Assembly: GCA_030180135.1 (NCBI GenBank)
Contig: CM058233.1
Span: 55,696,500-55,760,499 of the forward strand
DNA from: Orychophragmus violaceus
Lineage: Eukaryota; Streptophyta; Magnoliopsida; Brassicales; Brassicaceae
DNA length: 64,000 bases
Direction: 5' to 3'
The notes below the pieces were generated by a model. It searched no databases. It was given only the letters and a program-made list of their open reading frames with translations, and was not told where the DNA came from. Shown here in pieces: positions 23,860-36,266 of the stretch (positions are counted from its first letter, which is position 1; each line of letters begins with the position of its first letter). The translations under genes were made by a program, and so were the position numbers.

Positions 23860-24534
23860 TGTTGGGAATGTCCTGAAATCTACCGTACTATCTCTAGAAA
23901 GTATGATAAGTGTCGAGATCAGACATAAGTCATAAATACTGGGTGATCATGATGGCTTGCTAGAGTCCGCTCATGATCTATAAGTTTAGGACTTATTACC
24001 AGTATTGTATGATCCCGAAGGGTCACACACCATAGCTAACGGGAAAGTTAAATGGAAATAATACGGTAAGATGCAATGACATTTACTGTATTGGATCAGA
24101 GTTTTGGGCCAGACAAAATACAGGCTTTTTGTCTGATTTGTGTTTTGGGCCCAAAAGATTAATGAGCCATTAGTCTAATGACTTGGGCCCATTAATGAGA
24201 TATAAGAGAATTAGAAAACCCTAAGGAAGCTGAGCTTCTGCGATTTCTTTTTGCTGTGGCCGCGAACCTCTCTCTCTCTCTAACTCTCTCTTTCTGATCT
24301 GATCCATCTCTTTGGTCTAGCAGCCATCCCGGCTTGTAAGAGTGTGGATACTTGAGGAGGAGCCGATTCTCATCAGCTCTAATCTGATCTTGTCATTACC
24401 ACCAATAATCCGCTGCAAAAGGTAATGTCACAGGTTTGTTTTATGATTCGTTTTGCAAGAACCTAGATCTGTTTAAGGATTTGTGTTAGGTTGTAATTGA
24501 GAATTAAACCATGGAATACACCCATAATCCTTCA
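23860..24534 (+). repeat. 5' LTR of element D
   Basis: 675 bp, TGTTGG...TTCA. By eye it differs from the 3' LTR only at C (about 24015; GATCCCGAAG) and A (about 24079; AATGACAT). It shares its general plan, especially the first 190 bp, with the copy 1-3 LTRs. Confidence 0.95.
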
Positions 24535-24535
24535 G

Positions 24536-24548
24536 TGGTATCAGAGCC
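24536..24548 (+). other. primer-binding site (Met-tRNA type), element D
   Basis: TGGTATCAGAGCC one base after the LTR, identical to copies 1 and 2. Confidence 0.9.
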
Positions 24549-26311
24549 TAGGCATTAGGTTTCTTGTGAAATTGGATCATAGGTTGTTTAATAGTTTTTT
24601 GAATCAATTGAATTAAAAAATTGATTAAAGTTATTAATATAACCTTATCGCATCGCTTTGGTCTCGTATGATTTGTTATCGGCTTGGTGTTGCCGTGTGT
24701 GATAATCGATTATCATTAATTGTTAATCGACTTGTTGTGATTTCATAAGAATGTTAGCGATCATGATTTTGTCTTCTTGTTAATTTGGAAAAGTCAAAGT
24801 GATCGTATGAATTAATTATCATTTGGTTTCAATCACTTATTGACTTTAATGGCGTGAATCGCTTGTTGAATTTAATGGCGTGAATCAAATTCATTTTGTC
24901 CTTTAGTGACATGTGATGATCGAAAGTAATTAAACAAGAGATGAATCGTTTTTGTTTGATTATTAATGAAACAAGAGTATCATTCATATGTCAAAGTCGA
25001 TTACTGAATGGAAGAAACGATGATGAATTAATCAATCGCTTTATTAATTGAGCCTTATTGATTATCGCCATGGCCGTGTGATCGTTTGGGCCAAGATCGA
25101 TCAATCGATCGTGAGGCCGTGGGACGGATCATGAGTAATGGGCCTAAGGTTGGATCATGGATCTGATCGTTTGGCCCGTTAAAATTTTACGTCCCGCGAA
25201 TAGTCAATCGGTTAAACCGAGCTTCGCGGTTCGTTGCCCAAAACCACACCAATTAAACCGGTCCATTTAATTGGCGGTTAATTGTGTGTTTAAAGCCTTA
25301 AACCGCAAGTTAAATCAAATTGGCTAAAACACTAGGTGTTTCTTCCCGGTTTTGGATTTAACTGAACCGATCCAATTTAATTGGTGGTTCAAGCGGTTAA
25401 CCCAAATCGCGGTTTGCTGGAAATAATTTAATACTTGGTATTATTTAATTTCTGGTTAAACCGGATTTAAATTCATAAAATTGAATTTTAACCTAAACCG
25501 AAGGCTGGTCTAAGTTTGATTTGGTTGGACCAAATAATTTAGAGCTGGTCTGGTTTAGTAAATAACCGATGGTTTTGATAGTTAATTTGGTCTTGGACCA
25601 GAATTAATAAACCGGATCGGTTATGTCAAATTATTGGGCCAGCTGGAATTCTATGGTCTTGGGCCAAGAATTGGGCCTATAATTTGTGACCCAACCCAAA
25701 ATATTTATAAAATATTAAATTAGAAATTTCTATTTTAGTAAGTTACTAAATTTAGAAAGTTTCTAAAATAAGAAAGTTTCCCAAAATAGTAATCTTCTAT
25801 TTTTGGAAATAAAACTTAAAAATCCTCAAAAACAATATCAAGCTTGGATGTCTTTCCAATCTTGTCAGCTACTTAACGCTTATTCGATTACAGATATGGC
25901 TTACAGTGTGAGGTGTCTGTTTTGGCGTAAGTAAAGTAGTATATAATCACTAATTTCATTGGGAGTCCCAGACTTTAGTGATTATTTGGCTGTAAGAGAT
26001 TGGTTTCCTTGACTGGGCCATCGGGAGTCCCGGGCCTTGAGACATCTGGTGAATTTGGGCCTCGGGCCCAATTCACAACCGAGAGTTATTGGTTATAACT
26101 AGTTGTGTGTATGCTTACCAAGTAAAGCTAATTTTGGGTGACGGCCAGTGGCCCACTTTGGATTTAGCTAAACATGGGTCTCGGAATCATTGTATTCTTA
26201 TGAGGTTAAACAAAGAAATTTTGAATACAATGCGAGTTTTCTTATAAGTTGTTAAGATTGCTCTTTTATGAACTTAATAACTAAAACTCTATTTATCTCT
26301 AAATTTCAGCT
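24549..26311 (+). other. leader of element D
   Basis: It has the same architecture as the copy 1 and 2 leaders: a variable first part with GATCGATC words (25085-25110), then AACCGG-rich sequence, AGAAAGTTTC words (25720-25800, AGAAATTTCT at 25722), and four palindromes identical to those of copies 1 and 2 at 25960-25970, 26022-26032, 26056-26070 and 26143-26153. Confidence 0.75.
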
Positions 26312-27202
26312 ATGACAAGCACAAACAATCAAAACACTTTCTCGATCCGGTATGTCCTTGAGATGGACAAACTGAACGGATCAAATTTCTTGACTTGATC
26401 GCGGAACCTGAGGCTGGTTCTCAGGCATGAGAGAAAGGACTATGTCCTTGAGAAAGCTCTCCCCTAGAGGATCGGATCCAAAGCCAGTCATGCAGTATAT
26501 AATGCTTGGAATAAGCATTATAATGATGCGGTAGATGTGCGTGGTCTGATATTAGCTACCATGGACTCAGATTTGCGGAAGCAATATGAGAACATGGAGT
26601 CGCCAATAGAGATGATCAGCAGCCTGAAATTGAAATTTCAGGAGCAGGTAAGAGTGGAGAGATACCAGTTGGTTAAATCTCTCACTAGCTGCAAGCTACC
26701 GATGGATCATCCAGTAAGTCCTCATATCAGTAAAATGATGGGTTACATTGATAACCTGAGGAAACTGGATTATCCAGTTAGCCAAGAATTGGCAACTGAT
26801 ATCATTCTGCAGTCACTGCCGTCAAGCTATGATGAGTTCGTAAGGGACTATATCAAGAAAGGCTTAACGAAGACGTTGACTGAACTGCATGACATGCTCA
26901 AGACAGTTGAGCCAAACGTGAAGAGTACCCTGTACAATCTCATGAAGGAGAAGGGTAGGTTTACTAAACCTAATGCTGACAAGGGTGAAGACAAAGTTGT
27001 CCAGATTTTGAATCATGGCAAGCGTTTGTCTTCTGAGCCCGAGTCAGATACCTCTTACGTTGGTAAGTGCTGCTACTGTAAAGAGACTGGGCATTGGAAG
27101 AGAGATTGCATTAAATTCATGGAAGATTATGAGGAGTTGAAGTCGATGTATGAGACTACTTCCTCAGGTATTCATGTTATTACTTCAAGTTATACCTTAT
27201 AG
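26312..27202 (+). pseudogene. element D gag (nonsense mutations)
   Basis: The start codon context and N-terminus (MTS...NQNTFSIRYVLEMDKLNG) match copies 1-3. A TGA at 26396-26398 replaces the Trp of LTWSRNL. After a second stop near 26464 a 221-codon frame stays open from 26537, covering the gag core (NMESPIEMISSLKLKFQEQ, VSPHISKMMGYIDNLRKLD) and the zinc knuckle CCYCKETGHWKRDC. It ends at 27202, before the protease motif. Cannot yield full gag. Confidence 0.85.
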
Positions 27203-29710
27203 GTATTGGATACTGGTTGTGGCACTGATATTTGTTATAATATGCAGAGCCTCAGCAACAGTAGAACGTTGAAGGAAGGGCAAGTGGAACTGCGTGTCTG
27301 GAAGGAGCTTGGGATGCTGCCACAGCCGTAGGGTTTTCACTTGTAGATGCCTTTGAGGCTTGGTTTTGTATTAAGTAATTGCTACAATGTACCTGCTTTA
27401 AGCAGAGTTGTTTTTCATTTTCTTGTAAAGAATTTGAATGTTTTTCATTTTGATACAGACAAGTTTTGTTCTTTTGATCTTAATGAAATAATAATTGTAG
27501 CATCCTGTTCATGGAATGGGTTTTATATCTTAAACCAAAGAGTGCCTAAATGTAACATAAATACCGAATTGGTTTAAATCTGATGAATTAAACCTGATTT
27601 TTCTTGGCATAAATGTTTTGGTCAAATAGAGTAAGTCGGATTCAGAAACCCCATAGTCATGGACAATTGGGCTCATTTGAATGGATATCTTATGAGACTT
27701 GAATTCTTCTTACTGGACCAAAACACAAAGGGCCCATCTTAGCCAAGCTAGAGAAAGGCCCAAAGGCTTATTGGACATTGGACATACTCATGTATGTGGT
27801 CCGATGAGCAGTAATGCCAGAGAAAATTTCCTGTACTTCATTGTCTCTACTGATTACTTCAGTGAGTGTGACTGTGTTCATTTGATGAGACACAAGTCGG
27901 AATTCTTTGACATGGTCGAAAGAGTTCCAGAATGAAGTATAGAATCTGAATGACAGAAGTATTAAGACTCTGGATTAGATCACGAGTGAGAATACTTAAG
28001 TCATTGATTGTGTGATCATCTGAATGAGTGTGAAGTCGTTTCACAGCTCATTTCTCCTGAAAACCTTGAGGTGTTTCTGTGAGAAAGAATCAGATCTTAT
28101 TAGAAATGATTAAAGATGAGTCACACGAATCTTCCATGATATTCTCTAAGAATAACGCTCTATAAATATCTAAGTTTACACTAAAAAAGTTCCACCAATA
28201 TCAGTTGAAAGACACCACGTAAATGTGGATTGGAATCGATCCAAATTCGTCTTTACTGAGTATTTGTAGTTGTGCTACTTCGCTGGTTGTCCTAGGGAAA
28301 CCAAGGCTTGTTACTTTTACGTCCATTCTGTTTTCTAAGAAGGGAAGTTACTTTCCAAGAAGAACAGTGGGAGTAAAAGTATAACTCGAAGAAATTCGAG
28401 AAATACAGGAGGCTGCTCAACCTGTCGAGGGAGAGCAACGGATGGATTTACAGATTTCTGTAGAATCTACACCTGTAGAGCCTGAAGTTCGCAGATATGA
28501 ATGAATCAGTCACTAATTCGAGAGTGATTTCTCGTCATTAGTTGAACCTGATGATCATTGAAAGTTCGCATGATCTGATGATCATTGAAAGCGACGAACC
28601 TGCGAAATTCAAAGAAGCGAAAGTAAGCCCGGACTCCGAAAATTACACTATGTGTAAGTTAGCTTCATTGATCCATTAATGGATGGAAGCAAACATATCG
28701 GAGTTGGAATCTTCGTTCTGTTGAAGTAGTCAAGGTTTTGACTTGAACAGGAACGAAGCGGAACTGTGCGTTTACTAATAGATTAGTGGGAGCGATATTG
28801 CATTTCTCATAATGTATGTCGATGACATACTGATTCTCGGAAATAACGTCCCAAAACTGCAGTCGGTAAAGGACTGGCTTGGGAGTTGGTTTTGTAATTG
28901 ACACGGGTAAAGCCACGTATGTTCTTGGATTTTGGATCTAAAGATAGAGATCCAAAAGAGCTGGTAGGACAAAGTCAGGATTCTTAAATTGACAAAGTCC
29001 TACACGTAATCAGCAATCCAAGAAGGGTTTTATGCCAATGTCACATGGCAATAAGTTAAGCAAGAAGCAGTGTCCTACGATATCTGCTGAGCTTGAATGC
29101 ATGGATAGGATTCCATATGCGACGGCAATTGAATCTATCATGTATGCCATGACACGTACTTGTTTTGATGTTGCTTTAATGCTAAGCAAGACAAGTAAAG
29201 ACCAGTCAAATCCAGCAAAGAATCACTGGATTGCCGTAAAGAATATCCTAAAGTATTTGAGGAATACTAAGGATAAGTTCTTGATTTACGGAGAAAGTGA
29301 GGTGCTACAAGTCGATAGAGTCTGAAAGGCAATTTTCCAATAGACAAAGATAATTCCTGGTCACAGTCCGGCTATATCTTGTGTCTAACTGGCGGTGCAA
29401 GGCACTGTTGCTGACTCCATGACTTAAGCTGAACATTTCGCAGCTTGAGAAGCGGCGAAAGAGGTTATTTGGATAGAAAAGTTCATCACTGAACTTGATG
29501 TGATTGCCAGCATAGATGAGGCTAGCTGCACATCAGAGGTCCAAACACCTTGAGGATAGGTATAACCTATTTCGTGAGATAAATGACAGAGGTGTTAAGT
29601 AGATAAGCAAGTTTCATCGAATGAGAACGTTGCTAATCTATTAACGAAGCCACTCCTTATGCCTAAGCACGAGTCGCGGACTGTAGCTGTAGGATGAGTG
29701 AAATTAAGAT
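27203..29710 (+). pseudogene. element D pol (many stops and frameshifts)
   Basis: Recognisable pieces in the expected order: protease DTGCGTDIC near 27210-27240, integrase start (HTHVCGPMSSNARENF, about 27783-27830), RT YVDDILILGN near 28815-28845, and the RT/RNase H linker (KKQCPTISAELECMDRIPYA) near 29060-29120. Large parts of integrase and RT are scrambled or deleted. The gene is clearly non-coding now. Confidence 0.85.
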
Positions 29711-30595
29711 GTAGTCTCAATTTCAGTGGGAGTTTGTAAAGGGCTTTACTTAGTTGTTTTGAAAGGTCCATGTAAACATAATATTTTATGTTTATGAAAT
29801 CTAATGATTTCTGGATTATTTTAACTGTGATATAAATAATCGTTCCAAAATGATTCATGTCATTATATATGGGCCATCGAAGTACATGAGTAGACTTGAT
29901 CCTGAAACCCCATATTTAACGAAGTGACATAAATCATAGTGTCCATAGTCGAAGGTTGTTGAAATTGGAACAACAACAACCTGTTGAGACTAGATTGTGT
30001 TGAGACTTATGGCCAAGTTTCGAGGGGTCATAGATGCGCGGCATCAAAGTCGACACATAGGTATATGTAGGGGAGCATATGACCGGACATGGCCCGCTCA
30101 TGAGAACTCTACAAGATATTAATATCTGTGTCATGAGAGGTTCTCATATACGACTATAGAGTATAGTCCTTAGACCTGAGTTCGCATGCATGTGGCTGCA
30201 CATGGAGTAATGCGCTTTGATCATTGTCTAACGCTGTTTCGTAACTGGGAGCTATACGGACCTTGGTTGGGTGTATTATGAATTGTGTAGTTCATAGTGA
30301 TGGAACAAGATGGGATTTGTCCCTGCCGTTTAACGGAGGTAATATCTCTAGGCCAATCGGAGATTTGATAGCTGGTAAGAGAATGGCCATTCCCAAACGG
30401 ACTTGCCCAAGTCGTTTGCATTGTCAGTATCAAATCTGGTCCGATAAACATGGTCTGGCTATATAAGGATGACACGCATCTTGCCTTATGCCAGATCGAG
30501 ATATTAAGACAAAAGGACGAGGGAATGTAGGATTCCAGTACAATCGGAAGATTGTTGGGAATGTCCTGTGTAGGATTCCAGTACAAGTGGGAGAT
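29711..30595 (+). other. 3' non-coding region of element D with duplicated PPT/LTR junction
   Basis: It keeps blocks found in copies 1-3 (GGTTGTTGAAATTGGAACA, CGACTATAGAGTATAGTCC, GGCCAATCGGAGATTTGA). A 43-bp unit (30526-30568 and 30569-30611) is duplicated and includes the PPT and the first 15-16 bases of the LTR. The first copy of the PPT is altered (ACAATCGGAAGA); the second is ACAAGTGGGAGA. Confidence 0.75.
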
Positions 30596-31270
30596 TGTTG
30601 GGAATGTCCTGAAATCTACCGTACTATCTCTAGAAAGTATGATAAGTGTCGAGATCAGACATAAGTCATAAATACTGGGTGATCATGATGGCTTGCTAGA
30701 GTCCGCTCATGATCTATAAGTTTAGGACTTATTACCAGTATTGTATGATCCTGAAGGGTCACACACCATAGCTAACGGGAAAGTTAAATGGAAATAATAC
30801 GGTAAGATGCAATGGCATTTACTGTATTGGATCAGAGTTTTGGGCCAGACAAAATACAGGCTTTTTGTCTGATTTGTGTTTTGGGCCCAAAAGATTAATG
30901 AGCCATTAGTCTAATGACTTGGGCCCATTAATGAGATATAAGAGAATTAGAAAACCCTAAGGAAGCTGAGCTTCTGCGATTTCTTTTTGCTGTGGCCGCG
31001 AACCTCTCTCTCTCTCTAACTCTCTCTTTCTGATCTGATCCATCTCTTTGGTCTAGCAGCCATCCCGGCTTGTAAGAGTGTGGATACTTGAGGAGGAGCC
31101 GATTCTCATCAGCTCTAATCTGATCTTGTCATTACCACCAATAATCCGCTGCAAAAGGTAATGTCACAGGTTTGTTTTATGATTCGTTTTGCAAGAACCT
31201 AGATCTGTTTAAGGATTTGTGTTAGGTTGTAATTGAGAATTAAACCATGGAATACACCCATAATCCTTCA
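30596..31270 (+). repeat. 3' LTR of element D
   Basis: 675 bp, same borders and length as the 5' LTR, 2 mismatches counted by eye. Confidence 0.95.
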
Positions 31271-31420
31271 CGCTTCTTGTGTGATGTTTCATTTAAAGAC
31301 CAGCTTGTCAATGCACTTTTTGAAGCCCTTTTCACGTGCCTCGGTTTGATTCTATTTACCACACGCCCTATCTTATTTCTCTCCCAAACACATCAAAGCT
31401 CACTTCTTCACTGTCGGCGT
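31271..31420 (+). pseudogene. copia relic E, right part
   Basis: It starts with the target duplication CGCTT and continues the RNase H C-terminus of relic E (SFKDQLVNALFEALF, the equivalent of the usual KDQLADALTKPL). The end of the relic is not defined. Confidence 0.6.
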
Positions 31421-32859
31421 GTACTACCTATCTGGTGTCGGGGCTTCGCCGGCATACTGGAAAGGCGCTCCTCTCTACCTTCTCTTTAACCTATATGTGG
31501 TCGTGCATGGCTTCCGCTATCGCATGTGTTAGGAGGTTTCTAGATCTAATATGATTGTGGCGGAGAGTTGTTAGCTTCTGTGGCGAGTGACGCGGTTAAA
31601 GACGGGTCGAAGTGTGATGGTGGTTGTCTTCATCCGGTTCAGCTGCGTGTGATTGTAGCTTCTACGGTGGAGGCTTGATGTTATCTCCTCGCGGAGGCAC
31701 ATCACTCATGTTCTCTCCAGGATCTCGCGGTGGCTATGCCCCATGGCTTGTGAGATGACCACGCTTCGGGTTCGACCGCGATGGCTGTGCGACTTGGGTC
31801 TGTGTGGTCTCGTTAGGTCTCCTTTCTCTCCACTGGCAAGGCGGGTTTATTGTGCACGGATCCTCTGGTTTTGTGCCTCTTCACTGCGGTTTGATTAGGC
31901 TTCTTGTCAGTCAATTTTTCAATTCTGCATGGGTGTATTAGCTTAGGCTCGGTTAATCCAGGCGAGTAAAGGTTTGGTTATGTTTTTATTTTTTCCCTCG
32001 ATTTTGTTCTGTGTGCTATTCTTTTAGCTAAGGAGAAAGTAGTAAGGATGCGGTTGTGGTGATGCTTGTGATCTTAGATGCCCGATCGGGGAAGTATTGG
32101 TGGTCTGGGTCCTCTACTATTAAGCTCCGTTAGCTACTGTAGTCCAGTGTTTAGTACCGGAACCATGAGTTAATTGAGATCGATCTTTAGAAGAGGAAGA
32201 CAATCTCGATCGGTTCTCGCTAGAATTTGCTGTTGATTGGTCTTATTTGTCGGGCTATCGGATGAATCGGCTTCCTTGGTTTTCTAAATGGTTCCTCAGT
32301 CTTCTTCGAGTGCTTCTCCTTCCGTGACCGACTGTTCTTTTCCAAGATTTTGAGAAGCTTATCGATAATTTTTTGCTATTGCGTTCGAGTTATATCGGCA
32401 AATTAACGACATAACATTTTTATAAAAAAGAATGTAAACCAACCGCAACAGCACACATCACTTTCGTAGATGCTAGAAATCAAATGAACAAAAGTCATTA
32501 TATCAATAGCACAACCCACAACTAAAATTACGGTGAAAACAACCCAAAATTTGTATATTTCATCTGACCAATCTTTGTAGTTGCATCACTATTTCCAACC
32601 TACGTATTCATCTTGTGTGGAACATGCTCCCATGCGGGTGAACTTTTATTCTCCGTTCTCGGTTGTCAAGATTTTTCTGATAGGTTGTCAAACCCATATC
32701 TCACTTTAAAATCCCATACCAACTTCCACTGTCCTAGCATTGCTTCCATCGGGATGACTCTGACACTAGGACAGGCGGTTGCCTTTGATTATCACAAATA
32801 GAAGTATATGACCGGCGTCGTAATAGGAATTTTTTCGGATCAGTCACATTGTTGTATTT
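31421..32859. other. unassigned, moderately GC-rich then AT-rich DNA
   Basis: 31420-32380 is rich in GT and CTTC tracts like an untranslated leader, but has no convincing ORF. 32400-32860 has a 62-codon ORF (32613-32801) without recognisable features. Confidence 0.3.
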
Positions 32860-33600
32860 GACTATTGGGTTGCAGACTTGTCTTTAGTACTGTAGATTTA
32901 TTTTTGGATTGTATACTTGATTTTAGGACTGTAAATTTGTTTTAGGAATTTATAGATTTATTTGGTGGTCGGTAAACTTATTTTGCATACTTATTTTAAG
33001 TTGTTGTAGACCTCGGGAACTAATGTAGATTTATCGTATATATTTCAAAGTTATTATGTATGACAACAGACTTGTTTGAAAAACGACCGATTTGTAGACT
33101 TGTTTTGTAGATTTGTTAGTCTATTGGTAGATTTGTTAATAGAGTGGTAGATTTAAATTATACGGTAGTAGATTTATTTTTCCATTGCAGACTTAATCTT
33201 GGAGTTTGAAGACTTTCACTAAGTGGTCGTAAATTTGTTAGGATAGTTGAATACATTGACGTGGTGGTAGATATATCATGCGTGATCATAGATTTATATT
33301 TCCATAATAGACTTATTATTTTCCTTGTAAACTCTCATGTCGTTGTAGCAGATCTTACAGGGAAGATGAAAAATTCGTAGATGTGGCAGATTTATGAAAC
33401 GTTATCGTAAATTTATATTTAGTTCGTATACTTAATCTTGCATTGCATACTTTCATGTTGTGTAGTATACTTTTTAATCTACTATATAGTAGACTTGTAA
33501 TACAAAGTAGGCCTAAGTTATTAGCGAGTTGTCGTAGATTTAAATAAGTTGACTTAATAAGTGTTACTAAGTTGTGGTAGATTTTGAGTGAATTAAATGT
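32860..33600 (+). repeat. degenerate array of GTAGATTTATT/CAGACTTAAT-like words
   Basis: Roughly thirty variants of a 9-11 base word (GTAGATTTAT, TAGACTTGT, GTATACTTA, GTAAATTTG) occur at irregular 15-40 bp spacing, almost all in one orientation. It ends about 220 bp before the MULE-like ORF at 33818. No protein coding. Confidence 0.6.
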
Positions 33601-33817
33601 GTTAATTTTTTTGGTTGAAATAGTTCTAGGGTTGGGTGTTCATCTTCTTCTTCGATAGTGTTTGGAGGCTAGTCACAGAAAAGAAAAACCCGATTTGGCT
33701 TTGTTCCTTACAAATTTCCAGATTTAGTTTAGTATTTTGTTCTTCTTCCTATTTTCCTTTCTTTCAATAATTGTTATTCCGTGATATTAAGTCGTTAATG
33801 TATCCCCACCGTTCACT

Positions 33818-34159
33818 ATGACGGTAATTGTGTTAGTTTCCGGCAAATAGAGGTTTGTGAAAACTCGATGGGTCTTCTATGTTGATAATTTCAAAGATGA
33901 GAGAAAATTAGGGTGTCTGATTTTTGGCTTACAACAGAGAACTTCTTTTGAGGGATTGACTGGAATGGTGTATGAAGACTATAGTTTGGATGCTTTGATT
34001 TCCCCGACCTCGTCCCGTTCTAAAAGACATAATATCTCTGAGCGCTATGCCGGAATCTTTACTTGTTGTGGTACCTACTGGGTACTGGTTTGTAATCTCT
34101 GTTTTACTCATGTTTGTTTGTTATCGTTTGTGGTTTTGATTGGCTTGCTCTATTTTTAA
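33818..34159 (+). pseudogene. MULE transposase N-terminal-like ORF
   Basis: From ATG at 33818 the frame has one TAG at 33848-33850 and is then open to 34159. The pattern (VLVSGK, stop, RF...RWVFYVDNFKDERKL, then FEGLTGMVYEDYSLD) resembles the N-terminal domain of plant Mutator-like transposases, where a GKW motif is followed by a short beta-rich domain; the stop falls on the Trp. The catalytic domain is absent. Assignment is by pattern only. Confidence 0.4.
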
Positions 34160-35175
34160 GAACTTAGTTTGTACTCATCTCTTGCAATATAAGATATTAC
34201 TAGTGTTAAAAAGAAATCTCGCCAGATGGCTCGGTGAAAAAAATTCTCCTTCGTCGTCAGCGTCGTCTAGAGTAATTTATTTTATCGGTTTAGTGTATAA
34301 ATGAAGAAATCATTGGTTTAGGATATTAGTTACTTTTTAATTCTTTATTTATTTAAATCAAATATTTATATTAGTTTTCATATTGAAAGAAAGCTATGAT
34401 AATTAACTCAATATGGAAACAAGTTTACAACTCATTCAAATGAAACTTCTAAATAAGTTTACACTCACTAAACCGAAAAGTAAATATACGATTAAGTGTA
34501 GCAACACGATACAAAAGTCTACAATAATATAACATAGGTCTATTATTAACATGCCTGAAGCTCACCGGTAAATTCACCGGAAGACTCACCGAAAGTCTTA
34601 TAAGAAATAAAAATATTAGTTTTTAACTTTTTATTTTCTATTTATTTAGTTAATTGTAAAATTTATATTATTAAATTATTTTTTTTAACGGTATTTCTGT
34701 AAATAAAACGGACATTTATGGTTTATAAGTCTTTTGGTTATTTTTCAGAAACTCAACCTTATCAAAGTTATTGTAATAATAATAATATTTTTCAAAATTG
34801 TTTCTAGTAATTTTTTTAATACTCAAAATACACTGATTCATCAGCTTGACAATTTTTTTACCTGATAAAAAATTATAGTGGCTTTATAGGATTCATTGTA
34901 AATTACGATGTGGAGTTATAATTTTCTTGAAATGGTCACATAGCTGCTCTAATCTAATATTAAAATAAAAACCCTTACTAGTGTAAAAACGATAGTAATC
35001 CCTATATAGTATCGGTATCATTTTAATTTGTTCTCCAACTAAGTTGTTCATTTTTCTCTAAATATCATCTTTGTAGATTTTGTGCCGGTTTTGGTTGACT
35101 TTCAATTTTAAAACAAGTTAATTAAAAACAAATAAATTAAAAATTTAAAGAATAAATAAATTTGAGAATGGTCAT
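34160..35175. other. AT-rich intergenic DNA
   Basis: No ORF of note and no clear repeat. A short run of CACCGG/CACCGAAAG words lies at 34560-34600. Confidence 0.4.
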
Positions 35176-35957
35176 GTTTATTTGGCAGTTGGAGAAAGTA
35201 TGTGACTGCCATCAATTGTTATTTGTATATTAATCGCACATTATGCAATAGTCGCAGTGATCAGTAGCAGATCATATGCGATTGAATTTTTAATTGCTGG
35301 ATATTTTCACCGATTAATCGTTACGACTGATCTCACGATTGCTAACCGAAAAATTTTGCGATCGTAAATTAATAAAAATTAATTAATTATCAAAAAAACA
35401 ATTTAAAACCTAAATAAACTAAACTAATATAAAATTAAACAAAAACTAATTAAAACAAAAATATATATAAAAGAAAAGAAAAGAAAAAATAAATAAATAA
35501 ATTAAAATATTAATATATAATAAATCGAAAATAAAAATAAAATAAATGAAAAAATAAAATTATATTAAATTAAAATAAAATATTAATATATTATAAAATG
35601 AAACTAAAATGAAAATTGAAATAAATAAAATGTATTTTAAATTAAAATATAATTAAATACTAGTTAATTATATATAATTTAAATAAAATAAAGTAAATTA
35701 AATTAGGTGAATTTTAAAATAAATAAAATAAAATATTTAAATAAGTTAAAGTAAATAAAATTAAAATATAAAATAAAGATTAGTCGCGCGATTGTAAAAT
35801 GAATAACCTTGCGATTATTCCCAGCAATTAGTCACAAGACTACAAAATAAATAACATTGTGATCAGTCGCGCGATTGATCTCGTGATTGTAAAATAAGCA
35901 ACATTATGCGAATTATTAATCACGGTCGCATATAGTTGTTGCGATTACCAAACGAAC
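35176..35957. mobile_element. hAT-like non-autonomous element (782 bp)
   Basis: Candidate ends are GTTTATTTGG and, on the other strand, GTTCGTTTGG (8 of 10). They are flanked by imperfect 8-bp repeats ATGGTCAT (35168-35175) and AAAGTCAT (35958-35965). Both subterminal zones carry repeated GCGATTG/CGCGATT/CAATCGC words; the middle (35380-35780) is almost pure A/T. No coding sequence. Confidence 0.5.
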
Positions 35958-36166
35958 AAAGTCATATGTAAATTTATATATAACATGAGATTACTTTCCA
36001 TGGGAAGTAATGTTAAAATAAAATATATTGATGATGTAATGATGTGTTACATCATTCCTGTACGTAAGAATCATATTATAATGATATACTGAATATTGGT
36101 TGTTGGGCTGCATTTCATACGTCAGTCGTCCAAAATTTTGAGACGTTAGATCAAAAGGAAAAAAAG

Positions 36167-36175
36167 TTATATAAG
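36167..36175 (+). promoter_or_regulatory. TATA box of the orphan gene
   Basis: TTATATAAG about 95 bp before the ATG at 36267, followed by an A/C/T-rich leader (CTTCTCACCACAAAACATT), a typical plant core promoter layout. Confidence 0.55.
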
Positions 36176-36266
36176 AAGAAGGTTTCCATCATTTATTCTT
36201 CTCACCACAAAACATTAAAAAGATCTTGATCAAACATATATTTTTTGATATATTTCTAAACTACAG

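Larger units (their letters stand above)
23860..31270 (+). mobile_element. Ty1/copia element D (recent insertion, decayed coding region)
   Basis: Two complete 675-bp LTRs with the same borders (TGTTGGGAATG...CCTTCA), and a perfect 5-bp target duplication CGCTT (23855-23859 and 31271-31275). A Met-type PBS lies at 24536-24548 and a PPT before 30596. The interior is collinear with copies 1-3 but diverged and broken throughout. The LTRs differ at two positions only, so insertion was recent although the protein genes are dead. Confidence 0.95.

Noticed and set aside
33857..34159. Membrane protein call from the hydrophobic tail
   Set aside because: The tail lies past a likely exon border of a MULE relic and is probably intron or 3' sequence read through.
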